Assembly (NCBI RefSeq): GCF_002920535.1
Contig: NZ_PQSS01000015.1
Span: 61,222-125,221 of the forward strand
Reading direction: 5' to 3'
DNA: 64,000 nt
Origin: Streptomyces sp. Ru71
GTDB lineage: Bacteria > Actinomycetota > Actinomycetes > Streptomycetales > Streptomycetaceae
A model generated the notes under the pieces. The model was given only the letters and a program-made list of their open reading frames with translations, was not told the origin of the DNA and ran no database searches. This document shows positions 1-13,420 of this stretch, piece by piece. Within the stretch, counting starts at the first letter, position 1. The number at the start of each line of letters is the position of its first letter. A program made the translations under genes and the position numbers.

Positions 1-386
1 CGCCGTGGGCCGCCGTACTCCTCGTCCGTGACGTGCTCCAGCCAGTCGACCTCGTCGGTCTCCCACAGGGCGATGTGGGTCATGAAGTGCTCGGGGGCCG
101 CACCGTGCCAGTGCTCCTCGCCCGGCGGCGTCCAGACGACGTCGCCGGGGTGGGCCTGGAGGATCTCGCCGCCACGCGACTGGATCAGGGCGATGCCCTC
201 GACGATGTAGAGGGTCTGGCCGAGGCCGTGGGAGTGCCAGGCGGTGCGGGCGCCCGGCGCGAAACGGACCGCGTTGGCGCGGGCCCGGGACGGCTCCTCG
301 CCGCGGTGGATGACGTCCGCCCAGGCGTCCCCGGTGAACCACTCGGCCGGCAGCTTCATGGTCGGCTGCTTCTTCAGAAGTTCCAT
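1..386 (-). CDS. cupin-domain protein (3' end outside window)
   Basis: Small single-domain cupin. The visible 128 residues carry the first cupin motif (G..T.WHSHGLGQTLYIVEG, residues about 46-64) and the second (PGDVVWTPPGEEHWHG), whose His and Glu residues normally bind a metal. The protein runs off the left edge of the window. The ATG at 384-386 is preceded by GGAGAG. It lies 31 bases behind the carboxymuconolactone decarboxylase gene on the same strand, so the two are probably co-transcribed. Cupin plus CMD pairs are common in Streptomyces and are usually linked to detoxification of quinone or aromatic compounds; the substrate here is unknown. Confidence 0.85.
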   Translation of the reverse strand, partial: MELLKKQPTMKLPAEWFTGDAWADVIHRGEEPSRARANAVRFAPGARTAWHSHGLGQTLYIVEGIALIQSRGGEILQAHPGDVVWTPPGEEHWHGAAPEHFMTHIALWETDEVDWLEHVTDEEYGGPR

Positions 387-417
387 GTGCCGTCTCTCCG
401 TGCTGCTGGTGTGCCGC

Positions 418-738
418 TCAGGCGCCGCGCTCGTCGGCGATCTGCTTCAGGCGGGTGATCGCGGACATGGCGTTGGGCCAGCCCGCGTAGAAGGCGAGGT
501 GGGTGATCGCCTCGGACAGCTCCTCCACGCTGAGCCCGTTGTCGAGGGCGACACCGAGGTGGTAGCCGAGCTGATCGCCGCGATAGAGGGCGGCCAGCAC
601 ACTCACGGTCACCAGACTCCGGTCGCGCGGCGACAGCCCGGGCCGTTCCCAGACGTCACCGAACAGGACGTCATCGGTGACCTCGACGAGCTTGGGCGCG
701 ACGGCGGCCAGCTCGGGGGGTGCGGACTGCTTCGGCAT
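418..738 (-). CDS. carboxymuconolactone decarboxylase family protein
   Basis: A 106-residue protein of the CMD/AhpD fold. The family signature is visible as WERPGLSPRDRSLVTVS followed by AALYRGDQLGYHLGVALDNG. The CxxC pair of peroxidase-type AhpD proteins is absent, so it is more like gamma-carboxymuconolactone decarboxylase than an alkylhydroperoxidase. The ATG at 736-738 has AAGGAG upstream. It is the first gene of a short operon with the cupin and is divergent from an MmyB-type regulator gene, which probably controls it. Confidence 0.85.
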   Translation of the reverse strand: MPKQSAPPELAAVAPKLVEVTDDVLFGDVWERPGLSPRDRSLVTVSVLAALYRGDQLGYHLGVALDNGLSVEELSEAITHLAFYAGWPNAMSAITRLKQIADERGA

Positions 739-830
739 GACGACGACTCCTTGGTCGAAACGGGGGTTCCACGGCTGCCGTCTTCGAGGAAACCGCAGGC
801 CGGCCGGGTGAAGAAGGGCCTGCCGTCACA

Positions 831-850
831 GGTACTGACAGAACCCCCCA
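831..850. promoter_or_regulatory. candidate operator in the CMD/MmyB divergent spacer
   Basis: GGTACTGACAG followed by ACCCCCC lies in the 143-base divergent spacer, about 30 bases ahead of the regulator start. It resembles one side of the perfect palindrome at 39563-39589 (GTACTGCCGGTACACCCC), which sits in front of a decayed regulator of the same family. The resemblance is by eye and incomplete. Confidence 0.3.
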
Positions 851-881
851 GGGCTGAGCCGTCCGTCCTAGCCTGGGGCGT

Positions 882-1769
882 GTGAGTACCGAGAGCGACA
901 TCCGCGAGTTCCTGGCCTCCCGCCGCGCCAAGATCACCCCACAGCAGGCCGGTCTGCCCGCCTACGGCGGCAACCGGCGCGTGCCGGGGCTGCGCCGCGA
1001 AGAGGTCGCCCTGCTCGCCGGTGTCAGCATCGACTACTACGTCCGCCTCGAACGCGGCCACCTCGCCGGGGCCTCGGAGGAAGTCCTCGACGCCGTCGCG
1101 GGCGCCCTCCAGCTCGACGACGCCGAGCGCGCCCACCTCTTCGACCTGGCCCGCGCCGCAGCCAAGCGTCCCGCCCGCCGCACCCGGCGCCCGCGCGGCC
1201 CGCTCCCGGACAGCGTCCTGCGCGTCCTGCGGTCCATGACCGACTCCCCGGCCTTCATCCGCAACGGCCGCCTGGACATCCTCGCCACCAACACCCTCGG
1301 CCGCGCCCTGTACGCCCCCCTGTTCCCCGACCCCCGGGCCCGCACGGCCAACATCGCCCGCTCCCAGTTCCTCACCCCGGCCGGGCGCGACTTCTTCCCC
1401 GACTGGGACGAGTCCGTGAACACCACCGTCGCCCTGCTGCGCACCGAAGCGGGACGCGCCCCGCACGACACCGAGCTCACCGGACTCATCGGCGAACTCG
1501 TCACCCTCAGTGAGGAGTTCCGCACCGCCTGGGCCAAGCACAACGTGCGCCTCCACCACACCGGCCGCAAGTCCTTCCGCCACCCCGCCGTGGGCGTCGT
1601 CACGCTCGACTTCGACGCGATGGAACTGCCCGCCCAGCCCGGCCTGACCCTCACCGCCTACAGCGCCGCCCCCGGAACCCCCGACCACGACTGCCTGCGG
1701 CTGCTCACCGCCTGGGCCGCCACGGAAGCCGTCGAACCCACCGGCAGCCCCGCACCCGGGACATACTGA
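882..1769 (+). CDS. MmyB-type helix-turn-helix regulator
   Basis: A 295-residue regulator. The N-terminal stretch REFLASRRAKITPQQAG leads into an XRE HTH (residues about 28-80, with VPGLRREEVALLAGVSIDYYVRLERG). The C-terminal two thirds form the MmyB-like ligand-binding domain, with DILATNTLGRALYAPLF and a closing GLTLTAYSAAPGTP strand. The GTG start is supported by the conserved N-terminal sequence. It is transcribed away from the CMD-cupin operon and probably controls it. A deleted relative lies at 39302-39533. Confidence 0.88.
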   Translation: MSTESDIREFLASRRAKITPQQAGLPAYGGNRRVPGLRREEVALLAGVSIDYYVRLERGHLAGASEEVLDAVAGALQLDDAERAHLFDLARAAAKRPARRTRRPRGPLPDSVLRVLRSMTDSPAFIRNGRLDILATNTLGRALYAPLFPDPRARTANIARSQFLTPAGRDFFPDWDESVNTTVALLRTEAGRAPHDTELTGLIGELVTLSEEFRTAWAKHNVRLHHTGRKSFRHPAVGVVTLDFDAMELPAQPGLTLTAYSAAPGTPDHDCLRLLTAWAATEAVEPTGSPAPGTY

Positions 1770-1807
1770 TCAACACGTCTGTTGTTCCCGACCCGAGGGA
1801 TCGCGTC

Positions 1808-2380
1808 ATGCGCACTCTGATCAGCACGGCCTTCGTCTCGCTCGACGGTGTGGTGGAGGCGCCCGGCGGCGAGCCCGGCTACCGCAACTCCGGCTGGACC
1901 TTCAAGCACACCGAGTTCGTCCCCGAGGCGTACGAGATCAAGGGCCGGGAGCAGAAGGAAGCCTCCGCGATGCTGCTGGGCCGGGTCAGCTACCAGGCCT
2001 TCAGTGCCGTGTGGCCCGCGATGGAGGAGTTCGCCGACTACAAGGTGATGCCGAAGTACGTCGTCTCCACCACGCTCACCGACGACCAGCTGGTCTCCGA
2101 CTGGGGTGAGACGACGATCCTGCGCTCGCTCGACGAGGTCGCCGCGCTGAAGGAGACCGAGGGCGGCCCGATCATCGTCCACGGCAGCGCGTCCCTGAAC
2201 CACGCGCTGTCGGACGCCGGCCTGATCGACCGTTACCACCTGCTGGTCTTCCCGCTGCTGCTCGGCGCGGGCAAGCGGCTGTTCAGCACCACGGACAAGG
2301 ACGTCCAGAAGCTGAGGCTCGTCGAGTCGGAGGCGTACTCCAACGGCCTGCAGAAGATGGTCTTCGACGTCGTCCGCTGA
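1808..2380 (+). CDS. dihydrofolate reductase / RibD C-terminal family protein
   Basis: A 190-residue protein of the RibD C-terminal superfamily. Typical elements are STAFVSLDGVVEAPGG at the N-terminus, the substrate-side LLGRVSYQAF motif, and the NADPH-binding GGPIIVHGSASL. The end LLVFPLLLGAGKRLF is also typical. It lacks a RibD deaminase domain. Such stand-alone proteins are common in actinomycetes and their substrates are mostly unknown. It starts 38 bases after the regulator with GAGGG upstream, and is convergent with katG across a strong hairpin. A second member lies at 41684-42298. Confidence 0.85.
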   Translation: MRTLISTAFVSLDGVVEAPGGEPGYRNSGWTFKHTEFVPEAYEIKGREQKEASAMLLGRVSYQAFSAVWPAMEEFADYKVMPKYVVSTTLTDDQLVSDWGETTILRSLDEVAALKETEGGPIIVHGSASLNHALSDAGLIDRYHLLVFPLLLGAGKRLFSTTDKDVQKLRLVESEAYSNGLQKMVFDVVR

Positions 2381-2409
2381 GGACGCCGGCGGCCTTCCTG
2401 CACGCACGG

Positions 2410-2441
2410 TCCCGGCCGGCGCGGTGAGCGACCGGCCGGGA
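2410..2441. terminator. bidirectional hairpin between convergent genes
   Basis: Ten-base-pair stem TCCCGGCCGG / CCGGCCGGGA with a 12-base loop, between the ends of the RibD-like gene and katG. No U-tract is present, as is usual in Streptomyces. Confidence 0.7.
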
Positions 2442-2450
2442 GAGGGAGAA

Positions 2451-6830
<4,380 letters not shown>

Positions 6831-6834
<4 letters not shown>

Positions 6835-8924
6835 CGCGGTTCCCCTCTGCGTCCACGGCGGCGGACGCGGCGAAAGATCGGACGGAGACGGACGGCTCGG
6901 CGCCGGGCCGCGGACACGGCATAGCGGGCCAGCAGCCGGAAGCGGTGCCAGGGCGCGTACTGCACCGAGCGGACGTGCGCCCAGTACTCGCGCGGCCCGA
7001 ACACCCGGTCGGCACCGGGCAGCAGCACGGTGCGCGCGGCTCCCGCCACGGAACCGAGCAGGGTGTAGAACGCGGTCAGCTCCCGGTAGCGGGCGGCCAG
7101 TTCGGCGTCGGACGCCCGCGCGGCCTGCGTGGACGCGGTCGCGGACGGCGGCTCGTAGGTGTCGCGCAGCCGCCGGTGCCGGTAGCTCACCCAGGCCAGC
7201 AGGTTCCCCGCTTCGAGGACCGTCTCGGTGGGGCCCTCGGTGGCCTCCCGCCCGCGCGGCTGACCGGTGCCGATGCGGCGCAGGCTGTCCCTGAGATCGC
7301 TGCGGGTGGCGAACAGCGAGGCGCCCGCCGCCCGGGACACCTGCTCCAGGTCGGCGTGGTGCCGGCGGGCCAGGCGCCGCCCGAGGGGCCGCAGCTCCGG
7401 GGTGTAGGTCATGTGCTCGACCACCCGGCCCGCGGTCTCGCTCAGCATCAGATACTCGGCGCCGCCCCGGGCGAACCTCCGTCGGCGCAGCCGCAGCCAC
7501 CCGTAGGCGGGCAGCAGCCGGCCCTGCACCCACAGCGAGGCCCCGATCCGCTCGGCACGCGCGGCGGCCAGCCGGCCACGGGCGCCCCCGGGAGCGGTAC
7601 GGCGCCACATGCGGCGCAGATCGCGCCAACGCCCCTGCTCCCACAGCCACTCGGACCGAGCCCACCAGCGTTCCTCGTCGGACACGGCGCTCAGCCGTGA
7701 GCCGTCGGCGAGCATGGCCCCCAGCCGCCGGTGCAGCCCCAGCTCGCGGCAGAGCACGAACGTGCACGCGGAGCGCAGCGGATCGTCCGGCGCCAGGGCG
7801 AGGGTCGTGGCCTTCCTGGCGCCGGGCCGGTCCGGCAGCCGGGGCTCCGGACCGAGGTCCCAGCGCTCCCGCAGCAGCGGGTACAGCCGCGCCGTGTGGC
7901 CGCACACCACCGTGACGGTCGCGCCGGCCGCCGCGAGCAGCCGCACCAGCCGGGGCACCGAGGCGTCCTGCCGGGGCACCTCGTGCCAGGGATGGCCGGG
8001 CTGGAGGTGATGAGCGACCCACACCACGCGCAGCCCCGCCAGCGTCCCCGGCGGCCACCCGGCGACGGTGGTGTCCACGTCGAAGAAGTCGCTGCCCGAG
8101 TAGCCGAGGACGACGAGGAGCCGGCTGCTGCGCAGCGTGCGCAGCAACTGGCCGGCGTGGGCCGGGTCCAGCCCGCCCTGGGTGCTCGCGAGTGTCGCGC
8201 CGAGGCCCTCGCCGTCCGGGTTGCCCGCGAAGGAGTGGTGGAAGTGCTGCACCGCTCCGCCCGCTGGCAGGGCACCGGTCAGCTCGCGGTACCGCCGCTC
8301 GACACAGTCGTCGAAGTTGGCCGTGATGTGCAGTCCGCCGGCGGCGAGGTGCCGGGCGAAGAAGTCGTGCCCGGCGTTGGGCAGGGCGTCCCGTACGTCG
8401 GCCATCACCTCGATCGCCTTGTACGGTGTGCCCGCGCAGGCCCGCACCACGGCGCCCAGCACGGTCTCCAGCCGGGGGTGGGCGGGACCGGGCGGGCGGG
8501 CCGGGACCGTCCCGGCGCGGTCGAGCGGGCAGTTCGGCGGCAGCCACCAGCCGAACGCCGCGTGCAACTCGTGGATCTCCGCGAGCAGCCCGGGCTCCAG
8601 GAAGGCGTCGAAGACCCGCCGGGTCAGCGTGGGCCCGGACGGCAGACGGGACGGCGCGTCCAGGGAGATCCCGGCGCCAGTGAGGAAGACGCAGCCGCGG
8701 GGCCCGAAGCCGGCGACGAGATCCACGACGTCCGCGAACCGGTCGGGCACGAGACCCGCGACGGCCGCGAACCGGTCGGGCACGGGGTCGGTGTCGGACC
8801 GGCACCGGTTGGCCACGGCGTCCGTGTCGGCCGGGTGCCCGTTGGCCACGGGGTCCGTGTCGGCCGGGTGCGGGCCGGCCGCCGAGCCGCCGGCCGTCCC
8901 GCCGCCGGCGGCGGAGCCGGTCAT
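6831..8924 (-). CDS. SIR2-like domain protein (SIR2 operon, second gene)
   Basis: A 697-residue protein. After a low-complexity N-terminus made of 11-residue repeats (about 20-70), residues 70-285 form a SIR2-like NAD-binding domain: GCVFLTGAGISLDAPSRLPSG at 78-97, TANFDD at 201-206, HFHHSF at 227-232 and VVLGYSGSDFFD at 271-282. This pattern is that of the SIR2_2-type domains found in bacterial antiphage proteins rather than of sirtuin deacetylases; no zinc-binding Cys pairs are seen. The remaining 400 residues are Arg-rich, end in a strongly basic tail, and resemble nothing I know. Start and stop both overlap the neighbouring genes by ATGA. NAD hydrolysis is inferred from the fold, not demonstrated. 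Confidence 0.8.
8732..8871. repeat. 33-bp periodic repeat inside the SIR2-like gene
   Basis: CCGCGAACCGGTCGGGCACG occurs at 8732-8751 and again 33 bases later at 8765-8784. TCCGTGTCGGCCGGGTGC occurs at 8821-8838 and again at 8854-8871. The period encodes 11-residue units such as HPADTDxVAN and VPDRFAxV in the N-terminal linker. Copy number may vary between strains. Confidence 0.75.
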
Positions 8925-9676
8925 GACGCCTCGTCCGGCGCGTCCGGATGGGCGGCCTTCCACAGGGCGTCGTACCGCCCGACCCAGTAGTCGAGCCACC
9001 GCGGCGACTCGTGCCCGGAGATGCGCAGATGCATCCGGTCGGCGATGTTGTCGTCCTGGAAGCCGTGGAACTCGACGATCGCGTACGCGTCCGGTCGGTG
9101 CGCGTTGACGATCAGCAGGCTGAACCCCGGGTTGAAGGCGAGCCTGCGGAAGTCGAACCTCGGCTGCTCCCGGGCCAGTCGGCGCAGGATCTCCACCGAG
9201 TGCGCGAGCGCGGAGCCGAGGTCGACGCTGTCGTCGAGCTGCAGCGTGGCGCCGGCGATCGCCGCCTCGTCCTGCGCGAGGACCACGCAGCGCACCGAAC
9301 CGCCCTTGGCCAGCACGAGCCTGCGGATGTCCGCGTTGTGCAGCAGGACATGGGCGGCGGTCGGCCCGTAGATCCACAGGTCCTCCACGCCCGGCAGCAG
9401 CGACCCGAACGGCTGGAAGGCCTCGCGCCCGCGCAGCACCCGGTCCAGGGACGGGCCTCGGTCTCCTCCGGTGCGCCGCGAGGAGAAGAGGAGGACGTTG
9501 ACGCCCAGCAGCAGGGCGGCCAGTTGGTAGTGGAGCGCGACGGCGTCGGCCAGGCTCAGCGCGGCGACCGCGAGCCCCACCAGGAACACCGTGTACGCCT
9601 CGATGTTGCGTTGCTGTCGCACGTCGGCGACGATCGACGTCACCGCCCGCCGCAGCCGCCGGGGTATGCCTGCCAT
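8921..9676 (-). CDS. two-TM protein with cytoplasmic domain (SIR2 operon, first gene)
   Basis: A 251-residue protein. A basic N-terminus is followed by two transmembrane segments (about 28-47 and 50-65) and a soluble domain of about 180 residues. The domain includes DLWIYGPTAAHVLLHNADIRR and LLIVNAHRPDAYAIVEFHGF; the layout recalls phospholipase-D-like folds, but no HKD motif is present, so catalytic activity is doubtful. The ATG at 9674-9676 has GGGAAGG upstream. It is the promoter-proximal gene of the SIR2 operon and its stop overlaps the SIR2 start. A role as membrane anchor or sensor is inferred from topology only. Confidence 0.72.
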   Translation of the reverse strand: MAGIPRRLRRAVTSIVADVRQQRNIEAYTVFLVGLAVAALSLADAVALHYQLAALLLGVNVLLFSSRRTGGDRGPSLDRVLRGREAFQPFGSLLPGVEDLWIYGPTAAHVLLHNADIRRLVLAKGGSVRCVVLAQDEAAIAGATLQLDDSVDLGSALAHSVEILRRLAREQPRFDFRRLAFNPGFSLLIVNAHRPDAYAIVEFHGFQDDNIADRMHLRISGHESPRWLDYWVGRYDALWKAAHPDAPDEAS

Positions 9677-10036
9677 GCCACCTTCCCTGTTCGCGTGGGA
9701 GCGCGCGGGCCCCTGACGTGTCCGCGCATGGCGGTAGGAGACAGCACCCGCGCACCGGCACGAGCCAGGGAGCGAGAAGGCGCGGGATACCCGCGAGTTG
9801 CCGTGGGCGCGGCCGAACGGGGGGCCGGTCGCCCCACCATGGCAAGCCCGACCACGCGGCACGCCGTGCCGCCCGAACCCGCGCGGCCGTTCGCGGTACC
9901 GCCCCAGCACGGCGTTTCGGCGTACCGCCCGGGCGCACGCGACCGTCCGCGTACCTTCGTGGTGCGGCCGTCCGCCTACCGCCACCCCGGCCTGTGACCG
10001 CCCGCGCCCGGACCTGCTCAGCGAAGGAGGAACCGC
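9677..10036. other. 360-base divergent promoter region
   Basis: Separates the SIR2 operon from the plus-strand HTH gene and holds no gene that I can support. Its right half contains four related 16-base elements (see the repeat at 9890-9986). AAGGAGG, the ribosome binding site of the HTH gene, lies at about 10023-10030. Confidence 0.6.
9890..9986. repeat. four iteron-like TACC elements
   Basis: TTCGCGGTACCGCCCC (9890-9905), TTCGGCGTACCGCCCG (from 9916), GTCCGCGTACCTTCGT (from 9945) and GTCCGCCTACCGCCAC (from 9970) share a CG..TACC core. The TACC positions are 26, 29 and 25 bases apart, roughly two and a half helical turns. They could be binding sites for the HTH protein encoded next door. 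Found by eye; high GC makes chance similarity possible. Confidence 0.4.
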
Positions 10037-11487
10037 GTGGCACACCGCCCGTTCGACAACACCGAGGCCACCCGGCAGTTCATCGAGCAGTGCCTGACGG
10101 TCCTGCGCGGGCAGCGACGGCCGGTCGGTGCCGCTGCCGTCGGACAGGCGCTGGGGGTGTCCGAGAGCACCGTGCGCGGTTACCTCGCCGGGACCACCGA
10201 CTCGGTTCCGGCCGGCTTCTGCGTGGAGCTCGGCCGGCTCGCGCAGATACCCGACCACGACGTGCTGCGCGCGCTCGGCCTGCTGTCACCCGGACCGCCC
10301 GAGGCCCCGGCGAGCTCCATGCCCAGTGCTCCGCTGCGTGCGGTGGAGGCGCTGCTGCACGACCCCGAGGGCGCGGAGCGCTTCGCCGCCCACCTCTTCC
10401 GGATCTCCTCCGGACACCGCTACCGCTGCCCGAGCCACGAGGTCGCCCGCTTCACCCTGCGCCCCGGCCACGCGCCCCTGCCCTACGACGACGTCGAGCG
10501 GCTGGCCCGGCTCGCCGCCGTGGAGGGCCGCCCGGAGGCGGAGCAACTGCACCGCGACGGGGAGTACTGGTCGCTCCGCCTGGAGCTGCGGGCCCGCGTC
10601 GAGGCGGCGCTGCGCTCGGCCGGCGAGCACAGCTGGCAGGGGGACCCCGGCACCGATCTGTGGGACCGGCTGCGCGCCGCGGACGGCCGCGCACCGCAGG
10701 TGCTCGTCCAGGACCCGGTGGCCGGCACGTCCACCGGCCCGGTCACCGCCCCGGACGGCAGCCTGCCGACCCTGCTGTTCGTGGGCGGGCGGCAACTGGT
10801 CGGCACGCCGCGGCGTTGCTCGCGCAGGCGCTCGGCCGCCAGTACGTCCTGGTGCGGTCGCTGACCGAAGTGGCCGAGGGCGGAGCGCTGGTGCCGGTGC
10901 GGCGCGACCTCGTCGGCGGCCGCACCACCGCGTGGACCTCGGTGGCGACCCACATCCGCGAACGGCACCTGGCCGGAACACCGTGGCCGGCCGTGGTCGT
11001 GGTGCGGCCCTATGCCTTCTCATCCAAGGGCGGCCTCGACGAGGTGGCGCTGGACCATCTGCGGCACACCCCGGCCCGGATCGTCTTCTGCCGTCCGTCA
11101 CCCGCGATGCTCGCCTGGTGGGCGAAGCGGCAGGAGAGGACGGCGGGACGCGCCCGCTACCACGGGCCGGCCCGCCGCGCCGAGGCCGAACGGGTGCTGG
11201 ACGCCGTGGCGGCGGTGCTCAGGGAGCGGGCGCGGGGCGACGACCTGCACCTGCGGCTGCCCGAGCCGCACCGGGAACACGACGAAGGGGCGGAGCCGGA
11301 GTTCGCCGCGCAGTTCCCGGCCGCCGTGGCCGATCTGCAGGCCCGGGTGGCGTGGTGGGTGCTGCGCCGGCTGAGCGAGACGGACCCGGGCTGTCTGCCC
11401 CGGCAGCTGGTGCCCGGCAGCCGGCTCGCGCAGTGGTCGGAACTGCTCGCCGCCGACCCGCGCGCCCTGTCCCCGGCGTCCCCCTGA
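10037..11487 (+). pseudogene. HTH protein gene interrupted by a frameshift
   Basis: The reading frame from GTG 10037 encodes a 5' HTH region (residues about 30-65, VGAAAVGQALGVSESTVRGYLAG) and continues to about 10804. Sensible coding then passes to another frame that runs to 11487 and includes LAQALGRQYVLVRSLTEVAEGG, PAVVVVRPYAFSSKGGLDEVAL and IVFCRPSPAMLAWW. Restoring one base near GGTCGGC/CACGCC joins them into one protein of about 483 residues. It is either a recent inactivating deletion, a sequencing error or, less likely, a programmed -1 shift; no slippery heptamer is seen. It is divergent from the SIR2 operon, and AAGGAGG lies just before the start. The C-terminal domain is unknown to me. 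Confidence 0.7.
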
Positions 11488-11567
11488 CGGGCTCGCCGGA
11501 ACCGGTGGACACGGTCCGCCCGCACCCGGACAATGTCGGGCATGCCGCCTCGATCCGGGGGGAATGC

Positions 11568-12494
11568 ATGGCGCGGCCCGAACAGCGACTCGTCCGTGAC
11601 GGCACACCGCTGCGCGAACTGGCCTTCTGGCTGCGCGATCTGCGGACCGGATCGGGTCTGACGTACGCACAGCTCGCAGCCCGCTCCGGCTACTCGGTGA
11701 GCACCCTCCAGGAGGCCGCCGCGGGCCGCCGGCTGCCGACGCTGGCGGTCACCCTCGCCTTCGCCCGCGCCTGCGGGGCGGACCCGGAGGCCTGGCAGCG
11801 CTACTGGACGCAGGTGCGCCGGGCCGTGGACAGCGGCACCCGCGCGGCCCCTGGACCCCCGTGGAGCACGGGGACGGACGTCGAGGCGGCAGAGCCGGTC
11901 ACGCCGCACGGGGCTGAGTCAGGGCTTCGGCGTGCTCGTGAGGCCTCTTCCGGGCCGGCGGCCTCGCCCGGTGTCGGCCCGGACGAGCCGGGCCCGCCGC
12001 TGCCCGCCGGGACGTCCCGGCCCAAGGCCGCCCGTACCGTCCGTATCGCCGCGGCCTCGGGCCTGTTGCTGGTCGCGGTCGGCGTGCCCGGCGGGCTGTG
12101 GTGGGCCCTGTCCCCGGATCGGCCGGAGTACCGCGACTTCGCCTCCGTCGTCGTCCAGAACAAGGTGGCCATCGGCCCCACCGCGCTCGTGGAGGACAAG
12201 ACCCCGTCCTACCTGTCCAGTGAGACGATCTCCCACTGCGCCGCCCGCGGCTGCAAGCTCGTCGGCACCGAGATGTGGAGCGGGGCGAAACTGATCGTGT
12301 TCTGCTGGACCCGGGGGGAGAAGCTCACCAACGAGGACGTCACCTCCGCCGGAATCACCGCGAACAAGGGCGGCGTCACCTCCGACCTGTGGTACCGCGC
12401 CAAGTGGAAGGACGGCCGGACCGGTTACTTCCCCGAGGTCTACCTGACCCCCGCGGGCCGGGGCGGTTCGGGCCTGGCCCACTGCACCGGCTGA
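11568..12494 (+). CDS. membrane-anchored XRE-type HTH protein
   Basis: A 308-residue protein. An XRE HTH fills residues about 14-60 (LTYAQLAARSGYSVSTLQEAAAG). A Pro/Gly-rich linker leads to one transmembrane segment near residues 160-185 (IAAASGLLLVAVGVPGG), followed by an extracytoplasmic domain of about 120 residues with Cys residues and an SH3-like end (GYFPEVYLTP). This arrangement fits a one-component membrane signalling protein. The ATG at 11568 has GGGGGGAA upstream; an internal codon-rich extension to the left is a shadow of the previous gene. It lies 80 bases after the frameshifted HTH gene. Confidence 0.78.
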   Translation: MARPEQRLVRDGTPLRELAFWLRDLRTGSGLTYAQLAARSGYSVSTLQEAAAGRRLPTLAVTLAFARACGADPEAWQRYWTQVRRAVDSGTRAAPGPPWSTGTDVEAAEPVTPHGAESGLRRAREASSGPAASPGVGPDEPGPPLPAGTSRPKAARTVRIAAASGLLLVAVGVPGGLWWALSPDRPEYRDFASVVVQNKVAIGPTALVEDKTPSYLSSETISHCAARGCKLVGTEMWSGAKLIVFCWTRGEKLTNEDVTSAGITANKGGVTSDLWYRAKWKDGRTGYFPEVYLTPAGRGGSGLAHCTG

Positions 12495-12518
12495 CCGGCC
12501 ACGGCCGCGACCGCCCCG

Positions 12519-13406
12519 TCAGCGCAGCCGGATGTGCGGCGCGAAGGCGTCCAGCAGCAGCTCCCGCATGCGCGCCGTCGACATGCCTCCCGTGCCCGAC
12601 AGCACCTGGATCGCCAGACCGTCGACCATTCCGGTGAACCGGCTGGTCAGCGCCTCCGCGTCGGCGTCCGCGGCCATCCCCTCGCGCTGGCAGGCGCGCA
12701 CCAGGTCGAGCACGACCTGCCGCCAGCGCGCGTAGACGCCGCTCTGCCCCGGGCGCAGGGTCGGGTCGAGGATGGCCTCGTTCCACGACTGCACCCACAC
12801 CGACCACTCCTCCACGTCCTCCTCGCCGGCCGGCAGCTGCACCTCGATCAGTCTGCGCAGCTTCTCCACGGTGCTGCCGGCCGTGCGGAACTCGGCGTCC
12901 AGGCGGGTGTGGAAGCGGTCGGCGTAGTACAGCAGCGCGGCGCGCAGCGCGTCGTCCTTCGTCGGGAAGTGGTAGTGGACGGTGCCGGTGCTGGTGCCGC
13001 ACGCGTGGGCGATGTCGGCGACCCGGACCTTGTGGAAGCCGCGCCGGGCGATGAGACGGGCGGTCGCTTCGAGGATCTGCGCGCGGCGGACCTCGGGCTC
13101 CAGCGTGTCGGCACGCCGGCGCGGCGCCGCCCCCCTGGCCGCTGCGCGCGGTGTGGGCGGCCGTCCCTCACCGGTGCGCAGGTAGCGCAGGGACACCTTG
13201 CCGACCTGCGCGATCGCGGCGATCTCGTGGTCCTTCAGCCGGCGGCTGCCGCGCAGCGCCTTGGACAGCGCGGTGGGGTCCATGCCGATGCGGTCGGCGA
13301 ACTCGCGCTGGCTGATCGGAGCCGATGTCACGACCAGCCGCGCCCGCTCCGCCAGGGTCGAGGCCCCGGTGCCGGCGTCCTGCGGCGAGGCCGGTGTGGA
13401 GGTCAT
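12519..13406 (-). CDS. XRE-TetR double-HTH repressor
   Basis: A 295-residue protein with two DNA-binding units. Residues about 31-78 form an XRE-like HTH (ISQREFADRIGMDPTALSKALRG). Residues about 105-155 form a TetR HTH (ILEATARLIARRGFHKVRVADIA and GTVHYHFPTKDDALR). The rest is a helical TetR ligand domain. The ATG at 13404-13406 lies 14 bases past the end of the amine oxidase gene, so it is the second gene of that operon. It is the only regulator in the 12.5-25.7 kb block and is therefore the likely reader of the five 18-bp operators there. Its effector is probably an amine or acyl-CoA intermediate (inference). Confidence 0.85.
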   Translation of the reverse strand: MTSTPASPQDAGTGASTLAERARLVVTSAPISQREFADRIGMDPTALSKALRGSRRLKDHEIAAIAQVGKVSLRYLRTGEGRPPTPRAAARGAAPRRRADTLEPEVRRAQILEATARLIARRGFHKVRVADIAHACGTSTGTVHYHFPTKDDALRAALLYYADRFHTRLDAEFRTAGSTVEKLRRLIEVQLPAGEEDVEEWSVWVQSWNEAILDPTLRPGQSGVYARWRQVVLDLVRACQREGMAADADAEALTSRFTGMVDGLAIQVLSGTGGMSTARMRELLLDAFAPHIRLR

Positions 13407-13420
13407 GCTGCGGGGTCCCT

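Noticed and set aside
8921..9676. Phospholipase D assignment for the two-TM protein
   Set aside because: The layout recalls PLD-like folds but no HKD motif is visible, so no enzyme name was given.
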